A DNA stretch of 64,000 nt from Oscillatoriales cyanobacterium (GTDB lineage Bacteria > Cyanobacteriota > Cyanobacteriia > Cyanobacteriales > Microcoleaceae). The position numbers and the translations under genes are program-made. Positions 25,899-34,461 of the stretch are shown piece by piece; position 1 is the first letter of the stretch; every line of letters begins with the position of its first letter. The stretch lies in contig RDYN01000025.1 of the NCBI GenBank assembly GCA_004293365.1, forward strand, positions 55,273-119,272, read 5' to 3'. The notes below the pieces were generated by a model. The model made no database searches. It was not told the origin of the DNA and was given only the letters and a program-made list of their open reading frames with translations.

Positions 25899-27116
25899 TC
25901 ACCAAGTAGCAGAAATACAATATTCATACAGGGATTTATTACAGTTTCTTTTTCTCACGATTTCATAACTAATTTTTGAGTAACCCAGAACCCGCATAGA
26001 TTCCGAAAGCAATGCTGCCGTATCTACCATATTACCAAAAAAAGTTGAATTTCCAACAATGTAATGCAACTCACATCCATCTTTCAAAATAGATCGGAGT
26101 GAACTCAAATGCAAGTGCATATCATAAAAGTATTTCAATACATAAACTGCCAAAATAGACGCATTTTTTCCATCGGATATTTTGATAGTATTTACCGTTG
26201 CCAAAATCTCATCGGGTAGCGTTTCGTCTTCTAGCTGCCAAGAATTCAGGCGACTCGTTGCAATCCCCCAAGTTCCACCAATCGCTAGCCAATCTAGTTC
26301 ACCCGCCTCTTTTGCCTCATTCAGAAACTTTGTCCAATACATATATGGACGAAGTTCACGAATGTAGCTGATTCGATTCGGATAGGGTGGTGAGGTGATC
26401 GCTTTATCGATCTTGATGCCGTCTAATTCTGTGATGTGACGAGCATCTACTTTCACTACTTGTACACTACCGCAGATATTTTGTTGAGCCGACATCAAAA
26501 TCAACTCAACAATACTTAAAAATAGTTCGTCAATATATTCACAATCATGCTCGTCTACTGTCTCCTTGAACGACATAGAGATATGATTAAATGCTGCTGA
26601 GGAACTTTCAATGATTAAGCGGCAAAATGCAATCCAAACGAGATTATAGTCATCATTATCTTCAGGTTCTCCAAACTGGTTAACTAAAGCAGTTCGCAAA
26701 GCTGATAAAATCTTGATAGTATCACTAGACCACCACCGTTCAATATGAAATATTTTTGGTGTCCAGTTGTCGCCTCCTATCAAAATTTTGTACTCTTTTA
26801 GCACTTGTTTTACTTGCTTGCGAATATCTATTAAGCAGTGTTCGGAGTAGTTCCGGCACTTAGCATTTCCCAGCCAAATCAGAAACGGATTAATGTCAAA
26901 TGAGAATGCTTGGTGTCCTAGTTCCGCAGCAACAAGTGCTGTGGTAGCTGTACCAGAAAAAGGGTCAATAACGATCGCCTCTCTGTCAACATTAGCCAAA
27001 AGCTTTTCCACAAGCTTAACTCCATAGGCGGGAGTCAGTCGCAGCCACCCGTGCCGCCCAAGACTCCGATTAGCTTTGAATGTATAGTCAGATCTTTGTT
27101 GAATAGTAGATATCAT
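25899..27116 (-). CDS. DNA methyltransferase (probable N4-cytosine/N6-adenine type)
   Basis: 405 residues. S-adenosylmethionine motif I is VIDPFSGTATTALVAAELG (49-67), and catalytic motif IV is TSPPYPNRISY (241-251), the SPPY form typical of amino-methyltransferases. A 170-residue insert between them could be the target recognition region. The gene overlaps the 27116-27940 gene by one base and is downstream of it, as in type II restriction-modification pairs. An RNA or other DNA substrate cannot be excluded. Base composition is more AT-rich than its neighbours, suggesting transfer. Confidence 0.85.
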   Translation of the reverse strand: MISTIQQRSDYTFKANRSLGRHGWLRLTPAYGVKLVEKLLANVDREAIVIDPFSGTATTALVAAELGHQAFSFDINPFLIWLGNAKCRNYSEHCLIDIRKQVKQVLKEYKILIGGDNWTPKIFHIERWWSSDTIKILSALRTALVNQFGEPEDNDDYNLVWIAFCRLIIESSSAAFNHISMSFKETVDEHDCEYIDELFLSIVELILMSAQQNICGSVQVVKVDARHITELDGIKIDKAITSPPYPNRISYIRELRPYMYWTKFLNEAKEAGELDWLAIGGTWGIATSRLNSWQLEDETLPDEILATVNTIKISDGKNASILAVYVLKYFYDMHLHLSSLRSILKDGCELHYIVGNSTFFGNMVDTAALLSESMRVLGYSKISYEIVRKRNCNKSLYEYCISATW

Positions 27117-27940
27117 TACTCTGCCCGTAGTAGAATTTCTAATGTGCTGTAAACTTCGCTTTTGATCGTCTCAGAATTTCGGCGAAAGAAGTCGGCCAAA
27201 TCATAGCCTAAAACTTCCTTGCAAAAAGCAAACAGCGAAATTTTACTACTGCCAGATGTCGTACCAATGATTATTCCCCCACGACTGTTTCGATAGCGTA
27301 GTAATAAATCAGCATCAATCTGAGAGGAAAAAATCGCAAAAACAGTTAGATAGCCGTAGGCCCAAGCCACAGCAATATTATCTATGTCAGCATTTTGTCT
27401 CTTGCTATCTTTACTTTTATATCCCTGCCGAACTTCAAAAACTGCGCCTTTCGCCGGTGCCGGCACACTGAGAAAATTGCTATAGTCTGCTATCCACTGA
27501 AGGACTTTTGCTTTAACTTCAAGATTCTGAATTTTGGCAACTTCTAGTCTCGCATCCAAGGACAAGGTTTTATTTGTATCGTTTTTGGTTTTTGTAATAT
27601 AAGACCACAGGGCGTATTCTGGAGCTTCGTATTCTGTGCGATCGATAATTATCTGTCTGAATAGATTCTCGCAGCCTTTGCCAATCTGTCTGTACACCGA
27701 GGTCATCCCACCAGCGGCTTTATGGGCAGCATACATCAAATCCGAGTCAAGACCGATCCACGAGTAAAACGGGTCTTCTCCGTAGAGTAATAAAAATCTT
27801 GCCAAATCTAGCCCTTGTTCTTTATTGCCCAGTCCAAATTTAGGCTTGTATCGTCTGCATAGTTTTATCGGATCTAGAAATATTTTGAGGTAAAGGCTTT
27901 CGTCGGTCACGGTGGATTCTACATCTTCTATCTGGATCAA
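27116..27940 (-). CDS. probable type II restriction endonuclease
   Basis: 274 residues. I do not recognise a named enzyme, but the central VFEVRQGYKSKDSKRQNAD (167-185) resembles a conserved segment of restriction enzymes and has the strand-turn-basic pattern of a nuclease site (Glu169, Lys175, Lys177). The gene overlaps a methyltransferase by one base and lies upstream of it on the same strand. That arrangement is the main argument for a restriction-modification role. The recognition site is unknown. The first codon, ATG at 27940, is unsupported by a clear Shine-Dalgarno. Confidence 0.7.
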   Translation of the reverse strand: MIQIEDVESTVTDESLYLKIFLDPIKLCRRYKPKFGLGNKEQGLDLARFLLLYGEDPFYSWIGLDSDLMYAAHKAAGGMTSVYRQIGKGCENLFRQIIIDRTEYEAPEYALWSYITKTKNDTNKTLSLDARLEVAKIQNLEVKAKVLQWIADYSNFLSVPAPAKGAVFEVRQGYKSKDSKRQNADIDNIAVAWAYGYLTVFAIFSSQIDADLLLRYRNSRGGIIIGTTSGSSKISLFAFCKEVLGYDLADFFRRNSETIKSEVYSTLEILLRAE

Positions 27941-28116
27941 CTAAGTATAACGCTCACCTAGCTGTTGAGCGGGGTTTCGCGTCAGTTGCAACTATATGTT
28001 GTTTGGTGGCGGGCGATCGCACTCAACTCCCACAGACCATTTCGAGGGAATTTATTCCCCATTCAAACAGTCCGCAGTATTGATATAGTAGTATGCGGCG
28101 CAAGTAACCGTAAACT

Positions 28117-29646
28117 ATGACAGCAATAACTCTCGCAAATAAATTTGAGTACAAACCCCGATACAAACCGAATCAATTAATTTGCGGCACCGGGCAAACA
28201 GCGGTTGTCAGCGGCTGGACGGTCAAAAGTGCGATAGTCAAAAACTTACAAACCAACGAATTTGCTGTCATCGGACAACTGTACTCTCCTACTCGCGGCA
28301 TCAACTTCTTAATTAGAAACTTGCTCTGCAATCCCCAGGTCCGCTTTTTAGTAATTCTCAACGCCACCAAAGAAGACCGCAACTCCGGTGCAGCAGAGTG
28401 CTTGCTCGACTTTTTTCGCAACGGCTTTGAAGCAGGAAAAAGCGATACAGGCAGAGATTGCTGGCTGATTAAATCTGCAATATTTGGCTACATCGATATT
28501 GAAATAGCAGCCGAAGCCTTAGAACTATTGCGTCATTCAATCGAATGGAAAGAATCTAAAAATATAGCAGAAACAGTGAATTTGGTCAAGGAGTTTTCCC
28601 AAAAACAATCAGTTGAACCTTGGGGAGAACCCGCAACTTTTCCGATCGTCGAAATCGTCCCAACTGTACTCCCCGGCCAGAAATACGGACACAGAATCGA
28701 AGGCAAAACGATCGCCGAAACTTGGGTAAAAATCATCCACCGCATCAAGACCACCGGCACACTGCGGCCGACAGGTTATGACGGACAGTGGCAAGAATTA
28801 ATCGACTTGATGGCAGTGATTACCGATGAACCGCCCGAGTTCTATTTTCCCGAACCGAATTACTTACCAATAGACCGAGATTTTATCGAACAGTACAAAC
28901 CCCAAATGCTGGAAGATTCCCCATATAACGAAGGGATAAAATATACCTACGCCCAGCGGATGCGGTCGTGGTTCGGAGGCGACCAAATTGAAGAAGTTAT
29001 TGCCAAACTAATTAAAGAAATTGACGCGGCAAGTGCTGTAATTAGTTTGTGGGATGCAGGGGGAAATATCAACAGAAGACCCGACGGTTCCTCCGACCAC
29101 CAACACAGTGGCAGTCCTTGTTTAAATCACATTTGGGTGCGAGTTGTTGATGAAGAAATATCGCTAACTGCAACTCTCCGCAGCAATGATATGTTTGCGG
29201 CTTGGCCGGCGAATGCCATGGGTTTGCGGGCTTTGCAGCAGCACCTTCGCGACGAAATTGCGAGGCGTTCCGATTACAATTTAACAATGGGCCCGCTGAT
29301 AACGCTGTCGCAATCGGCTCATTTGTATGATGATACTTTTGAAAATGCCGATCGACTAATTCAAACCCAATATGCTAAAATCTGCCAAGATCGAGACTTT
29401 TTCGATGCAGCGGGCAATTTTTTAGTTGAAGTAGCCGACAATCGAATCGTTGTCACGCAAACCACCCCCGGCAGCGGCGAAGCTGTCACCTGTTATTCTG
29501 GAAAAAACCCTCTCAAGTTAGTGCGAGAAATTTGTGCGGCTTCCCCGGCTATCCAACCCGAGCATATTGGTTATTTGGGAATAGAATTGCAGAAGGCTGC
29601 CGAGTGTCTGAAAACCAGCAACCAATACATTCAGGACAGAAGATGA
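28117..29646 (+). CDS. thymidylate-synthase-like protein with N-terminal DUF4346-type region
   Basis: 509 residues. The C-terminal half resembles thymidylate synthase: SPCLNHIW (333-340) holds a cysteine in the catalytic position, and LRSNDMFAAWPANAMGLRAL (354-373) corresponds to the RS(C)D and asparagine segments that bind dUMP. The N-terminal 160 residues match the extra domain found on archaeal and some cyanobacterial thymidylate synthase proteins. It would make dTMP from dUMP with methylene-tetrahydrofolate. Its TGA overlaps the start of a dCMP deaminase gene (ATGA), the enzyme that supplies dUMP. Confidence 0.82.
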   Translation: MTAITLANKFEYKPRYKPNQLICGTGQTAVVSGWTVKSAIVKNLQTNEFAVIGQLYSPTRGINFLIRNLLCNPQVRFLVILNATKEDRNSGAAECLLDFFRNGFEAGKSDTGRDCWLIKSAIFGYIDIEIAAEALELLRHSIEWKESKNIAETVNLVKEFSQKQSVEPWGEPATFPIVEIVPTVLPGQKYGHRIEGKTIAETWVKIIHRIKTTGTLRPTGYDGQWQELIDLMAVITDEPPEFYFPEPNYLPIDRDFIEQYKPQMLEDSPYNEGIKYTYAQRMRSWFGGDQIEEVIAKLIKEIDAASAVISLWDAGGNINRRPDGSSDHQHSGSPCLNHIWVRVVDEEISLTATLRSNDMFAAWPANAMGLRALQQHLRDEIARRSDYNLTMGPLITLSQSAHLYDDTFENADRLIQTQYAKICQDRDFFDAAGNFLVEVADNRIVVTQTTPGSGEAVTCYSGKNPLKLVREICAASPAIQPEHIGYLGIELQKAAECLKTSNQYIQDRR

Positions 29647-30194
29647 ATCTAGAAGAAGAAAGACCAACATGGGACGAATACTTCTTAATGTTGGCAAAGT
29701 TGGCTGCGACTCGATCGACTTGTCTGGCTTTTCCCGTCGGCGCGGTAATCGCTAAAAACAGGCAAGTTTTAGCTACGGGTTACAACGGTTCTCCCTCAGG
29801 ATCGGTACACTGCACGGCTCAAGGCTTCTGCTATCCGGGTTTGAGCAGTTGCGACGCTAGCAAAACTTTGCCCTCAAGGGCGGTTCACGCTGAAGCAAAT
29901 GCGATCGCCACTGCTGCCAAACACGGGATATCTACCGCAGGATCTAGCATTTACGTGACTTTAGAACCCTGCATTTATTGTTTGAAATTAATTATTTCCG
30001 CCGGCATTCGCGAAGTATTTTACGAAACTGTTTTTAACAGCGGAGAAAAAGCGGCTTTGAGAGATTCTTTTATTGCCGATGGTATTGTTGAGTTCAAACA
30101 AATTAAGCTATCTGAAATTACAGCAAATAAAGCTGCTTCATTTCTGCTGAATCCTACATCTGTACCAAAAGGCGATCGACCATTTGGTTCGTAG
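29643..30194 (+). CDS. dCMP deaminase
   Basis: 183 residues from the ATG at 29643; an open frame further upstream lies inside the thymidylate gene and is ignored. Zinc cytidine-deaminase fold with HAEAN (82-86) and PCIYC (109-113) as ligands and catalytic Glu83. TGYNGSPSGSVHC is the family's nucleotide-binding loop. It deaminates dCMP to dUMP, feeding the overlapping thymidylate-synthase-like gene; ATGA suggests translational coupling. The last residues (PFGS) and the stop codon lie in an adjacent dispersed repeat, so the C-terminus may have been altered by repeat insertion. Confidence 0.92.
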   Translation: MNLEEERPTWDEYFLMLAKLAATRSTCLAFPVGAVIAKNRQVLATGYNGSPSGSVHCTAQGFCYPGLSSCDASKTLPSRAVHAEANAIATAAKHGISTAGSSIYVTLEPCIYCLKLIISAGIREVFYETVFNSGEKAALRDSFIADGIVEFKQIKLSEITANKAASFLLNPTSVPKGDRPFGS

Positions 30195-30406
30195 TCAGGA
30201 CTCCCTTCCGCATTCAAGAAGGACTAAAGTCCTCACTACGAACCTTTTCAATTATTTGGTTCGTAGTCAGGACTCCCTTCCGCATTCAAGAAGGACTCGC
30301 ATTCAAGAGAAGGACTAAAGTCCTCACTACGAACCTTTTCAATTATTTGGTTCGTAGTGAGGACTTTAGTCCGCAAAAATCAGGACTAAAGTCCTCACTA
30401 CGAACC
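30186..30406. repeat. GGACTAAAGTCC hairpin array
   Basis: Two long copies reading GGTTCGTAGTCAGGACTC, then CCTTCCGCATTCAAGAAGGACT, then TAAAGTCCTCACTACGAACC, with internal duplication, followed by a third variant. The array overlaps the end of the dCMP deaminase gene and stops four bases before the next gene's stop codon. It can fold into nested hairpins. Confidence 0.85.
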
Positions 30407-30409
30407 AGA

Positions 30410-30910
30410 TCAATCAAACTCATTCACAACTTGTAAATAGTCGATCGCCGCATCTATCCTCGAAGAATACTTAAAAGCAAACTGATCGAACCAATATCTC
30501 TCATCGGAATTTTTATCTAAATTTTTCAGCCAAACCTGAGCTTGCCTGACTTTTTGCCTGTGCGTTTGTACGTCTAACTCTGAGGGCACAATTTTTTCTG
30601 GGGGTTTCGGTGCCAGTGCAGTCACTTCCTGAGGTTTATTTTCTGCTTCGTGCAGAGGTTGAAGCGGTTCCTGCGGGGCCACTTCCCGAGCTTTATTTTG
30701 TGCGTATTCAGCCTTAATTTCAGCTAAATCTTTGTCAAGATTACTAGGATACTTTATATCTGCTGTTTTAAATGTTTGATTTGACGGCACTGCTGCTGGC
30801 TGGGAAGGCGGTTGTGCTTCCACTGGCGGCCCACTTGGAACTTCCCGCTTTTTTTGAGATGCTTGATATTCTGCCCTAAGTTCAGCTAACAGGCGATCGA
30901 TCGATTCCAT
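30410..30910 (-). CDS. Slr1339-like (salt-stress-associated) protein
   Basis: 166 residues. Starts MESIDRLLAELRAEY, repeats a similar helix near residue 60 (DKDLAEIKAEYAQ), has a Pro/Gln/Glu-rich disordered middle, and ends in a conserved helical region (RQAQVWLKNLDKNSDERYWF then KYSSRIDAAIDYL). This layout fits a cyanobacterial family named after Slr1339, reported as salt-responsive; the match is from memory and moderate. It follows the VWA gene by 75 bases on the same strand and may be cotranscribed. Function unknown. Confidence 0.7.
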   Translation of the reverse strand: MESIDRLLAELRAEYQASQKKREVPSGPPVEAQPPSQPAAVPSNQTFKTADIKYPSNLDKDLAEIKAEYAQNKAREVAPQEPLQPLHEAENKPQEVTALAPKPPEKIVPSELDVQTHRQKVRQAQVWLKNLDKNSDERYWFDQFAFKYSSRIDAAIDYLQVVNEFD

Positions 30911-30985
30911 GACTTAAAACCCCCTTAAAAAATGCTGCCCAGCAACCAGGCACAAATATAATCCCGCGAACAAGGCGCAGCCTCA

Positions 30986-31591
30986 TCAATCTGTGATTGC
31001 ATTCAGCAATACTTCCGTCAGAGTCATGCCTTCAATATCATCCATCGTCACTGTATCAACGATATCGAATTTAGCTCCGGCGCTTTGCAGTTCGTCGTCC
31101 AATATCTTGAGAAACTTAGTCGCTTCCGGGGCATTCCCTACTTGAATGAAAGAAATCGCCAGCTCTTCATCTCGATCGAGCTTCCGCGATGCCTCTATAA
31201 TCGTTTTCATCACTTCTTTGCGATCGTCCGGTTCACCGTCCGTCACCACTAATATGGTTTCCCCGTTTAGCTTGGTCTTACCGGATGCTTTGCGCTGAAA
31301 ATAACTGTTGAGAGAGTCTAGCAGAACTGCCGCTAAATTTGTAGTCCCCGAAGGTTCGTTTTCTTGGAAAATTTGCACGACTTTAGCTGATGTTACATTC
31401 TCGTAGCGTTTGAAGCGACCGGAAAACACGTAAACTGTGATGCCGTCTGGGTCGAGTTCTTCGCATTTATTCGCCAGTGCGATCGTCGATTCTTGCATCA
31501 GCGCCCACCGACTTTTTCCGCCCATCTGGTCTTTGGTGTACATACTGCCGCTTTTGTCAATGATGATTGTATAATCGCGATTCTGAAGCAT
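30986..31591 (-). CDS. von Willebrand factor A domain protein
   Basis: 201 residues, a single VWA domain. The metal-ion-dependent adhesion site is intact: DKSGSM at 11-16, the Thr of SGTTNLAAVL and the Asp of VVTDGEPDDR. Such soluble VWA proteins act as protein-protein adaptors in stress and metal-related complexes (TerY-like). It lacks a signal peptide. Together with the Slr1339-like gene downstream it may form a two-gene unit. Confidence 0.9.
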   Translation of the reverse strand: MLQNRDYTIIIDKSGSMYTKDQMGGKSRWALMQESTIALANKCEELDPDGITVYVFSGRFKRYENVTSAKVVQIFQENEPSGTTNLAAVLLDSLNSYFQRKASGKTKLNGETILVVTDGEPDDRKEVMKTIIEASRKLDRDEELAISFIQVGNAPEATKFLKILDDELQSAGAKFDIVDTVTMDDIEGMTLTEVLLNAITD

Positions 31592-31714
31592 AAGATTTTT
31601 CCTGTTAATTAAGAAGTTTTTCCAAAAAAGAGCAAAACCAGCGAGCAGAAGCGTTTGAGCTTGATTTTGCTCGCTGCGTTTTTTTAGTTGATTTGCGATC
31701 GCAAATACCCGAAT

Positions 31715-32191
31715 TTAAGCTGCAACTAAAGCATTTTTAAGCGGCTTCCAGCTAAAAGCTCGATCGCCCCCCATCTCTACTGCTATTTTAACTCGCGGCT
31801 CTAGCGTCGGCAAAACAGTCAAATACTCAACTTCCTGACTCGACAAAACCTGCCCTTCAATAATCCAAAGCACCAGTCCTTTAGATTTCGGTGGCAAATT
31901 ATCTAATTGAGTTTGCAACATTGGCGGGACGTAGTAGGTGTAACCCACAGCCCCTTCATTGCCAGTAGTTTTCTTGCCCAAATGCGGCGGCCGCACCCCG
32001 TGAACTCCCGTCAAATACATCGCCAAATCGCCCAAGCCGCGCGCGGTAATCGTGTACGCACCGTAGCCCGCAGCCCTCAAGCGCCGCAGGTAACGGCCCT
32101 CAAAACCTCCCTCTAAAGGAACGTACAGGGCTAGCGACCCCGACTTTTCCAAATCCCGAATCATATCCGCACCAGTTGTAATCAGTCCCAT
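31715..32191 (-). CDS. ndhN: NAD(P)H-quinone oxidoreductase subunit N
   Basis: 158 residues, the usual NdhN length. The N-terminus MGLITTGADMIRDLEKSGSLALYVPLEGGFEGRY and the middle YTITARGLGDLAMYLTGVHGVRPPHLGKK match cyanobacterial NdhN closely. It is a peripheral subunit of the NDH-1 complex on the cytoplasmic side of the thylakoid membrane, used in respiration, cyclic electron flow and CO2 uptake. It is divergent from the ribosomal operon across 430 bp. Confidence 0.95.
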   Translation of the reverse strand: MGLITTGADMIRDLEKSGSLALYVPLEGGFEGRYLRRLRAAGYGAYTITARGLGDLAMYLTGVHGVRPPHLGKKTTGNEGAVGYTYYVPPMLQTQLDNLPPKSKGLVLWIIEGQVLSSQEVEYLTVLPTLEPRVKIAVEMGGDRAFSWKPLKNALVAA

Positions 32192-32291
32192 AAATTTGTC
32201 TAGCCTGCTGTTTTAAATTTGGTCGATCGCCCGTTGCGAGCTTAAAGTATTATAAATCCTAAAGCTGAGGCTAAAAGTTATCAAATAGGCC

Positions 32292-32321
32292 TTGACAAAT
32301 AGCAAACACTTCATGTACTAT
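32292..32321 (+). promoter_or_regulatory. candidate sigma-70-type promoter of the ribosomal operon
   Basis: TTGACA at 32292-32297, an 18-base spacer, and TACTAT at 32316-32321. This predicts transcription from about 32329 and a leader near 290 nt before the rplC start. No better pair was seen upstream of rplC. Confidence 0.7.
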
Positions 32322-32402
32322 TATTAACTGGCGCTGTCAAGGATACTGAGTAGCTTGCTATTCAAGTCCTAGCCCAAATAAGCAAGACCGAAATCAAACT
32401 CG

Positions 32403-32433
32403 GAGATCGAACAGGTAAAAAACCTAGAATCTC
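32403..32433 (+). promoter_or_regulatory. leader hairpin 1 of rplC
   Basis: Nested inverted repeats GAGAT/ATCTC (outer) and AGGT/ACCT (inner, loop of five A) in the 5' leader. Modest stability; it may be incidental. Confidence 0.4.
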
Positions 32434-32552
32434 AACCCTTGCAAGACTTCCACAAGCTCGCTCCCAAATTTAAAACTCAAATTTTAAACACCGAGGAAAG
32501 CTGTTGGTTGATAACAGTTAATTGCAGGAACACTGAAATAGATGTTTCTGCA

Positions 32553-32598
32553 CAAGAGCAAGCGGATTGACGTAAACTTCGCAATCCGAAACCTCTTG
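32553..32598 (+). promoter_or_regulatory. leader hairpin 2 of rplC, two-tier stem
   Basis: Outer stem CAAGAG/CTCTTG, a symmetric four-by-four internal loop, and inner stem CGGATTG/CAATCCG with a 12-base loop. It ends eight bases before the AAAAGGA Shine-Dalgarno of rplC. The shape and position fit a ribosomal-protein autoregulatory leader, though no specific family was recognised. Confidence 0.55.
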
Positions 32599-32621
32599 CG
32601 TAAATAAAAGGAAAAAAATCC

Positions 32622-33257
32622 GTGTCTGTAGGCATTCTTGGCACTAAACTAGGCATGACTCAAGTATTTGACGCCGAAGGGAGAGCAATTCCCGTCACCG
32701 TCATACAAGCAGGGCCTTGTACAGTAACTCAAATCAAAACTAAACAAACTGATGGCTACACTGCCATTCAGATTGGATACGAAGAAGTAAAACCAAAGGC
32801 TCTCAACAAGCCAGAATTGGGACACCTTGCCAAGTCGGGGGCGAATCCATTGCGCCACTTGCACGAATACCGCTTGGAAGATACCAGTTCCTTTGAATTA
32901 GGCCAACAAGTAAAAGCAGATTCTTTTACACCGGGACAAATCGTAGATGTCATCGGTACCAGCATCGGTAAAGGTTTTGCAGGCTTTCAAAAGCGCCACA
33001 ACTTCAAACGAGGCCCCATGTCTCACGGTTCTAAGAATCACCGCGAACCTGGATCGATCGGGCCTGGAACAACTCCCGGCCGCGTCTATCCCGGTAAAAG
33101 AATGGCAGGACGCATGGGCAACGTTCAAGTTACCGTCCGCAAACTCACAATTGTCCGGGTGGATGCAGAGCAGAATTTGTTGCTGATCAAGGGAGCAGTT
33201 CCCGGCAAAGCTGGCGCCTTAGTCAATGTTGTGCCTGAGAAAAAAGTTGGGCGGTAG
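32622..33257 (+). CDS. rplC: 50S ribosomal protein L3
   Basis: 211 residues, full length. GTG start at 32622 after AAAAGGA, giving [17 protein letters not shown], the standard L3 N-terminus. The loop [24 protein letters not shown] reaches the peptidyl transferase centre. First gene of the S10-type cluster; the cyanobacterial cluster begins here because rpsJ lies elsewhere. The leader upstream is long and foldable. Confidence 0.97.
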   Translation: MSVGILGTKLGMTQVFDAEGRAIPVTVIQAGPCTVTQIKTKQTDGYTAIQIGYEEVKPKALNKPELGHLAKSGANPLRHLHEYRLEDTSSFELGQQVKADSFTPGQIVDVIGTSIGKGFAGFQKRHNFKRGPMSHGSKNHREPGSIGPGTTPGRVYPGKRMAGRMGNVQVTVRKLTIVRVDAEQNLLLIKGAVPGKAGALVNVVPEKKVGR

Positions 33258-33359
33258 TCATTAGTTATTGGTTATTAGTAGGAACTAACAAATAACTAAT
33301 AACAAATAACAAATAACAACTAATAACAGACAACTAACAACAGACAAAGGACAAAAGAT
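33258..33359. repeat. AAATAAC/CTAATAA heptamer spacer
   Basis: Spacer between rplC and rplD filled with 7-bp units (TAGTCAT, then AACAAAT and AACTAAC types) running up to the start codon. No Shine-Dalgarno stands out except GACAAAGGAC near 33345. Confidence 0.75.
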
Positions 33360-33992
33360 ATGGTTAACTGCGTAGTGCGAAATTGGCAAGGCGAAGAAGT
33401 TGGAGAAACAACTTTAGAGCTTCGCGTAGCCAAAGAAGAAAATGCGTCTCACATCGTTCACAGAGCCTTGAGACGGCAAATGGTCAACGCCCGTCAAGGG
33501 AATGCTTGCACCAAAACTCGATCGGAAGTTAGAGGCGGCGGCCGCAAACCTTGGCGTCAAAAAGGCACCGGCCGAGCCAGAGCAGGTTCGATCCGTTCTC
33601 CGCTGTGGCGGGGCGGCGGTGTCATCTTCGGGCCGAAACCGAGAGACTTTGAAGTCAAAATGAACAAAAAGGAACGCCGTCTTGCTTTGCGGACAGCATT
33701 CCAAAGTCGCACCGATGACATCATTGTGGTTGAAGAATTTGCAGAGCAATTTCCGAGACCGAAAAGCAAAGAATTGCTAAGTGCGATCGCCCGTTGGGGT
33801 ATCGAATCCAATAAAAAAGTTCTGTTAATCTTGCCAGAACCGCAACTCAACGTTTACCTGTCAGGACGCAACATCGAATTAGTCAACGTCATCTTGGCAA
33901 CTTCTCTGAATGTTTACGACGTTCTCGCGGCTGACAAAATAATCGTCACCTCTACAGCCATAGCAAAAATTCAGGAGATTTACGGTGAGTAA
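33360..33992 (+). CDS. rplD: 50S ribosomal protein L4
   Basis: 210 residues. The extended loop with [41 protein letters not shown] is the L4 arm that lines the exit tunnel. In E. coli, L4 represses its own S10 operon; whether that applies to this leader is unknown. The gene end overlaps rplW by eight bases. Confidence 0.97.
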   Translation: MVNCVVRNWQGEEVGETTLELRVAKEENASHIVHRALRRQMVNARQGNACTKTRSEVRGGGRKPWRQKGTGRARAGSIRSPLWRGGGVIFGPKPRDFEVKMNKKERRLALRTAFQSRTDDIIVVEEFAEQFPRPKSKELLSAIARWGIESNKKVLLILPEPQLNVYLSGRNIELVNVILATSLNVYDVLAADKIIVTSTAIAKIQEIYGE

Positions 33993-34293
33993 AATCGACC
34001 CCCGCGACTACGCAGATTTGATCCAGCGTCCGATTCTCACCGAGAAAGCTACCCGAATGATGGAATTAAATCAATTCACATTTGACGTAGCACCAAAAGC
34101 GACAAAGCCTCAAATCAAAGCTGCAATCGAAGAACTCTTTAAGGTCAAAGTCATTGGCGTCAACACCCAAAACCCGCCGCGCAAAAAGCGCCGAGTTGGT
34201 AAGTTCGTCGGCTTTAAACCTTGCTACAAGCGAGCAACAGTAACTCTGCTAGACGGAGACTCAATCCGCAAACTCCTCTTCCCAGAAGTCTAG
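33985..34293 (+). CDS. rplW: 50S ribosomal protein L23
   Basis: 102 residues with a GTG start inside the end of rplD ([22 protein letters not shown]). L23 sits at the tunnel exit and docks trigger factor and SRP. The C-terminus [22 protein letters not shown] is typical. The overlap with rplD suggests translational coupling. Confidence 0.97.
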   Translation: MSKIDPRDYADLIQRPILTEKATRMMELNQFTFDVAPKATKPQIKAAIEELFKVKVIGVNTQNPPRKKRRVGKFVGFKPCYKRATVTLLDGDSIRKLLFPEV

Positions 34294-34461
34294 ACGATTT
34301 TGGATTTTAGATTTTAGATTTTAGATTGCGGTTAACAGTCGCAAATTCTAGAACTAGAAAAATCGCAAGTTAACCAAAGATTTCCAATCTTAAACCTAAA
34401 ATCTAAAATCGATCAACGTCAAATCCAAAATCCAAAATCTAAAATCTAAAATCGATCGATT
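34294..34461. repeat. TTTTAGA / TCTAAAA opposing heptamer tracts
   Basis: The left part (34303-34328) carries TTTTAGA units and the right part (about 34385-34455) TCTAAAA/TCCAAAA units, so the two tracts are complementary and can form a long hairpin inside the mRNA between rplW and rplB. Confidence 0.8.

Larger units (their letters stand above)
32192..32621. other. divergent region ndhN / rplC with long leader
   Basis: 430 bp without a gene. It holds the candidate rplC promoter (32292-32321) and then about 290 bases of leader with at least two hairpins, listed separately. Confidence 0.6.
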
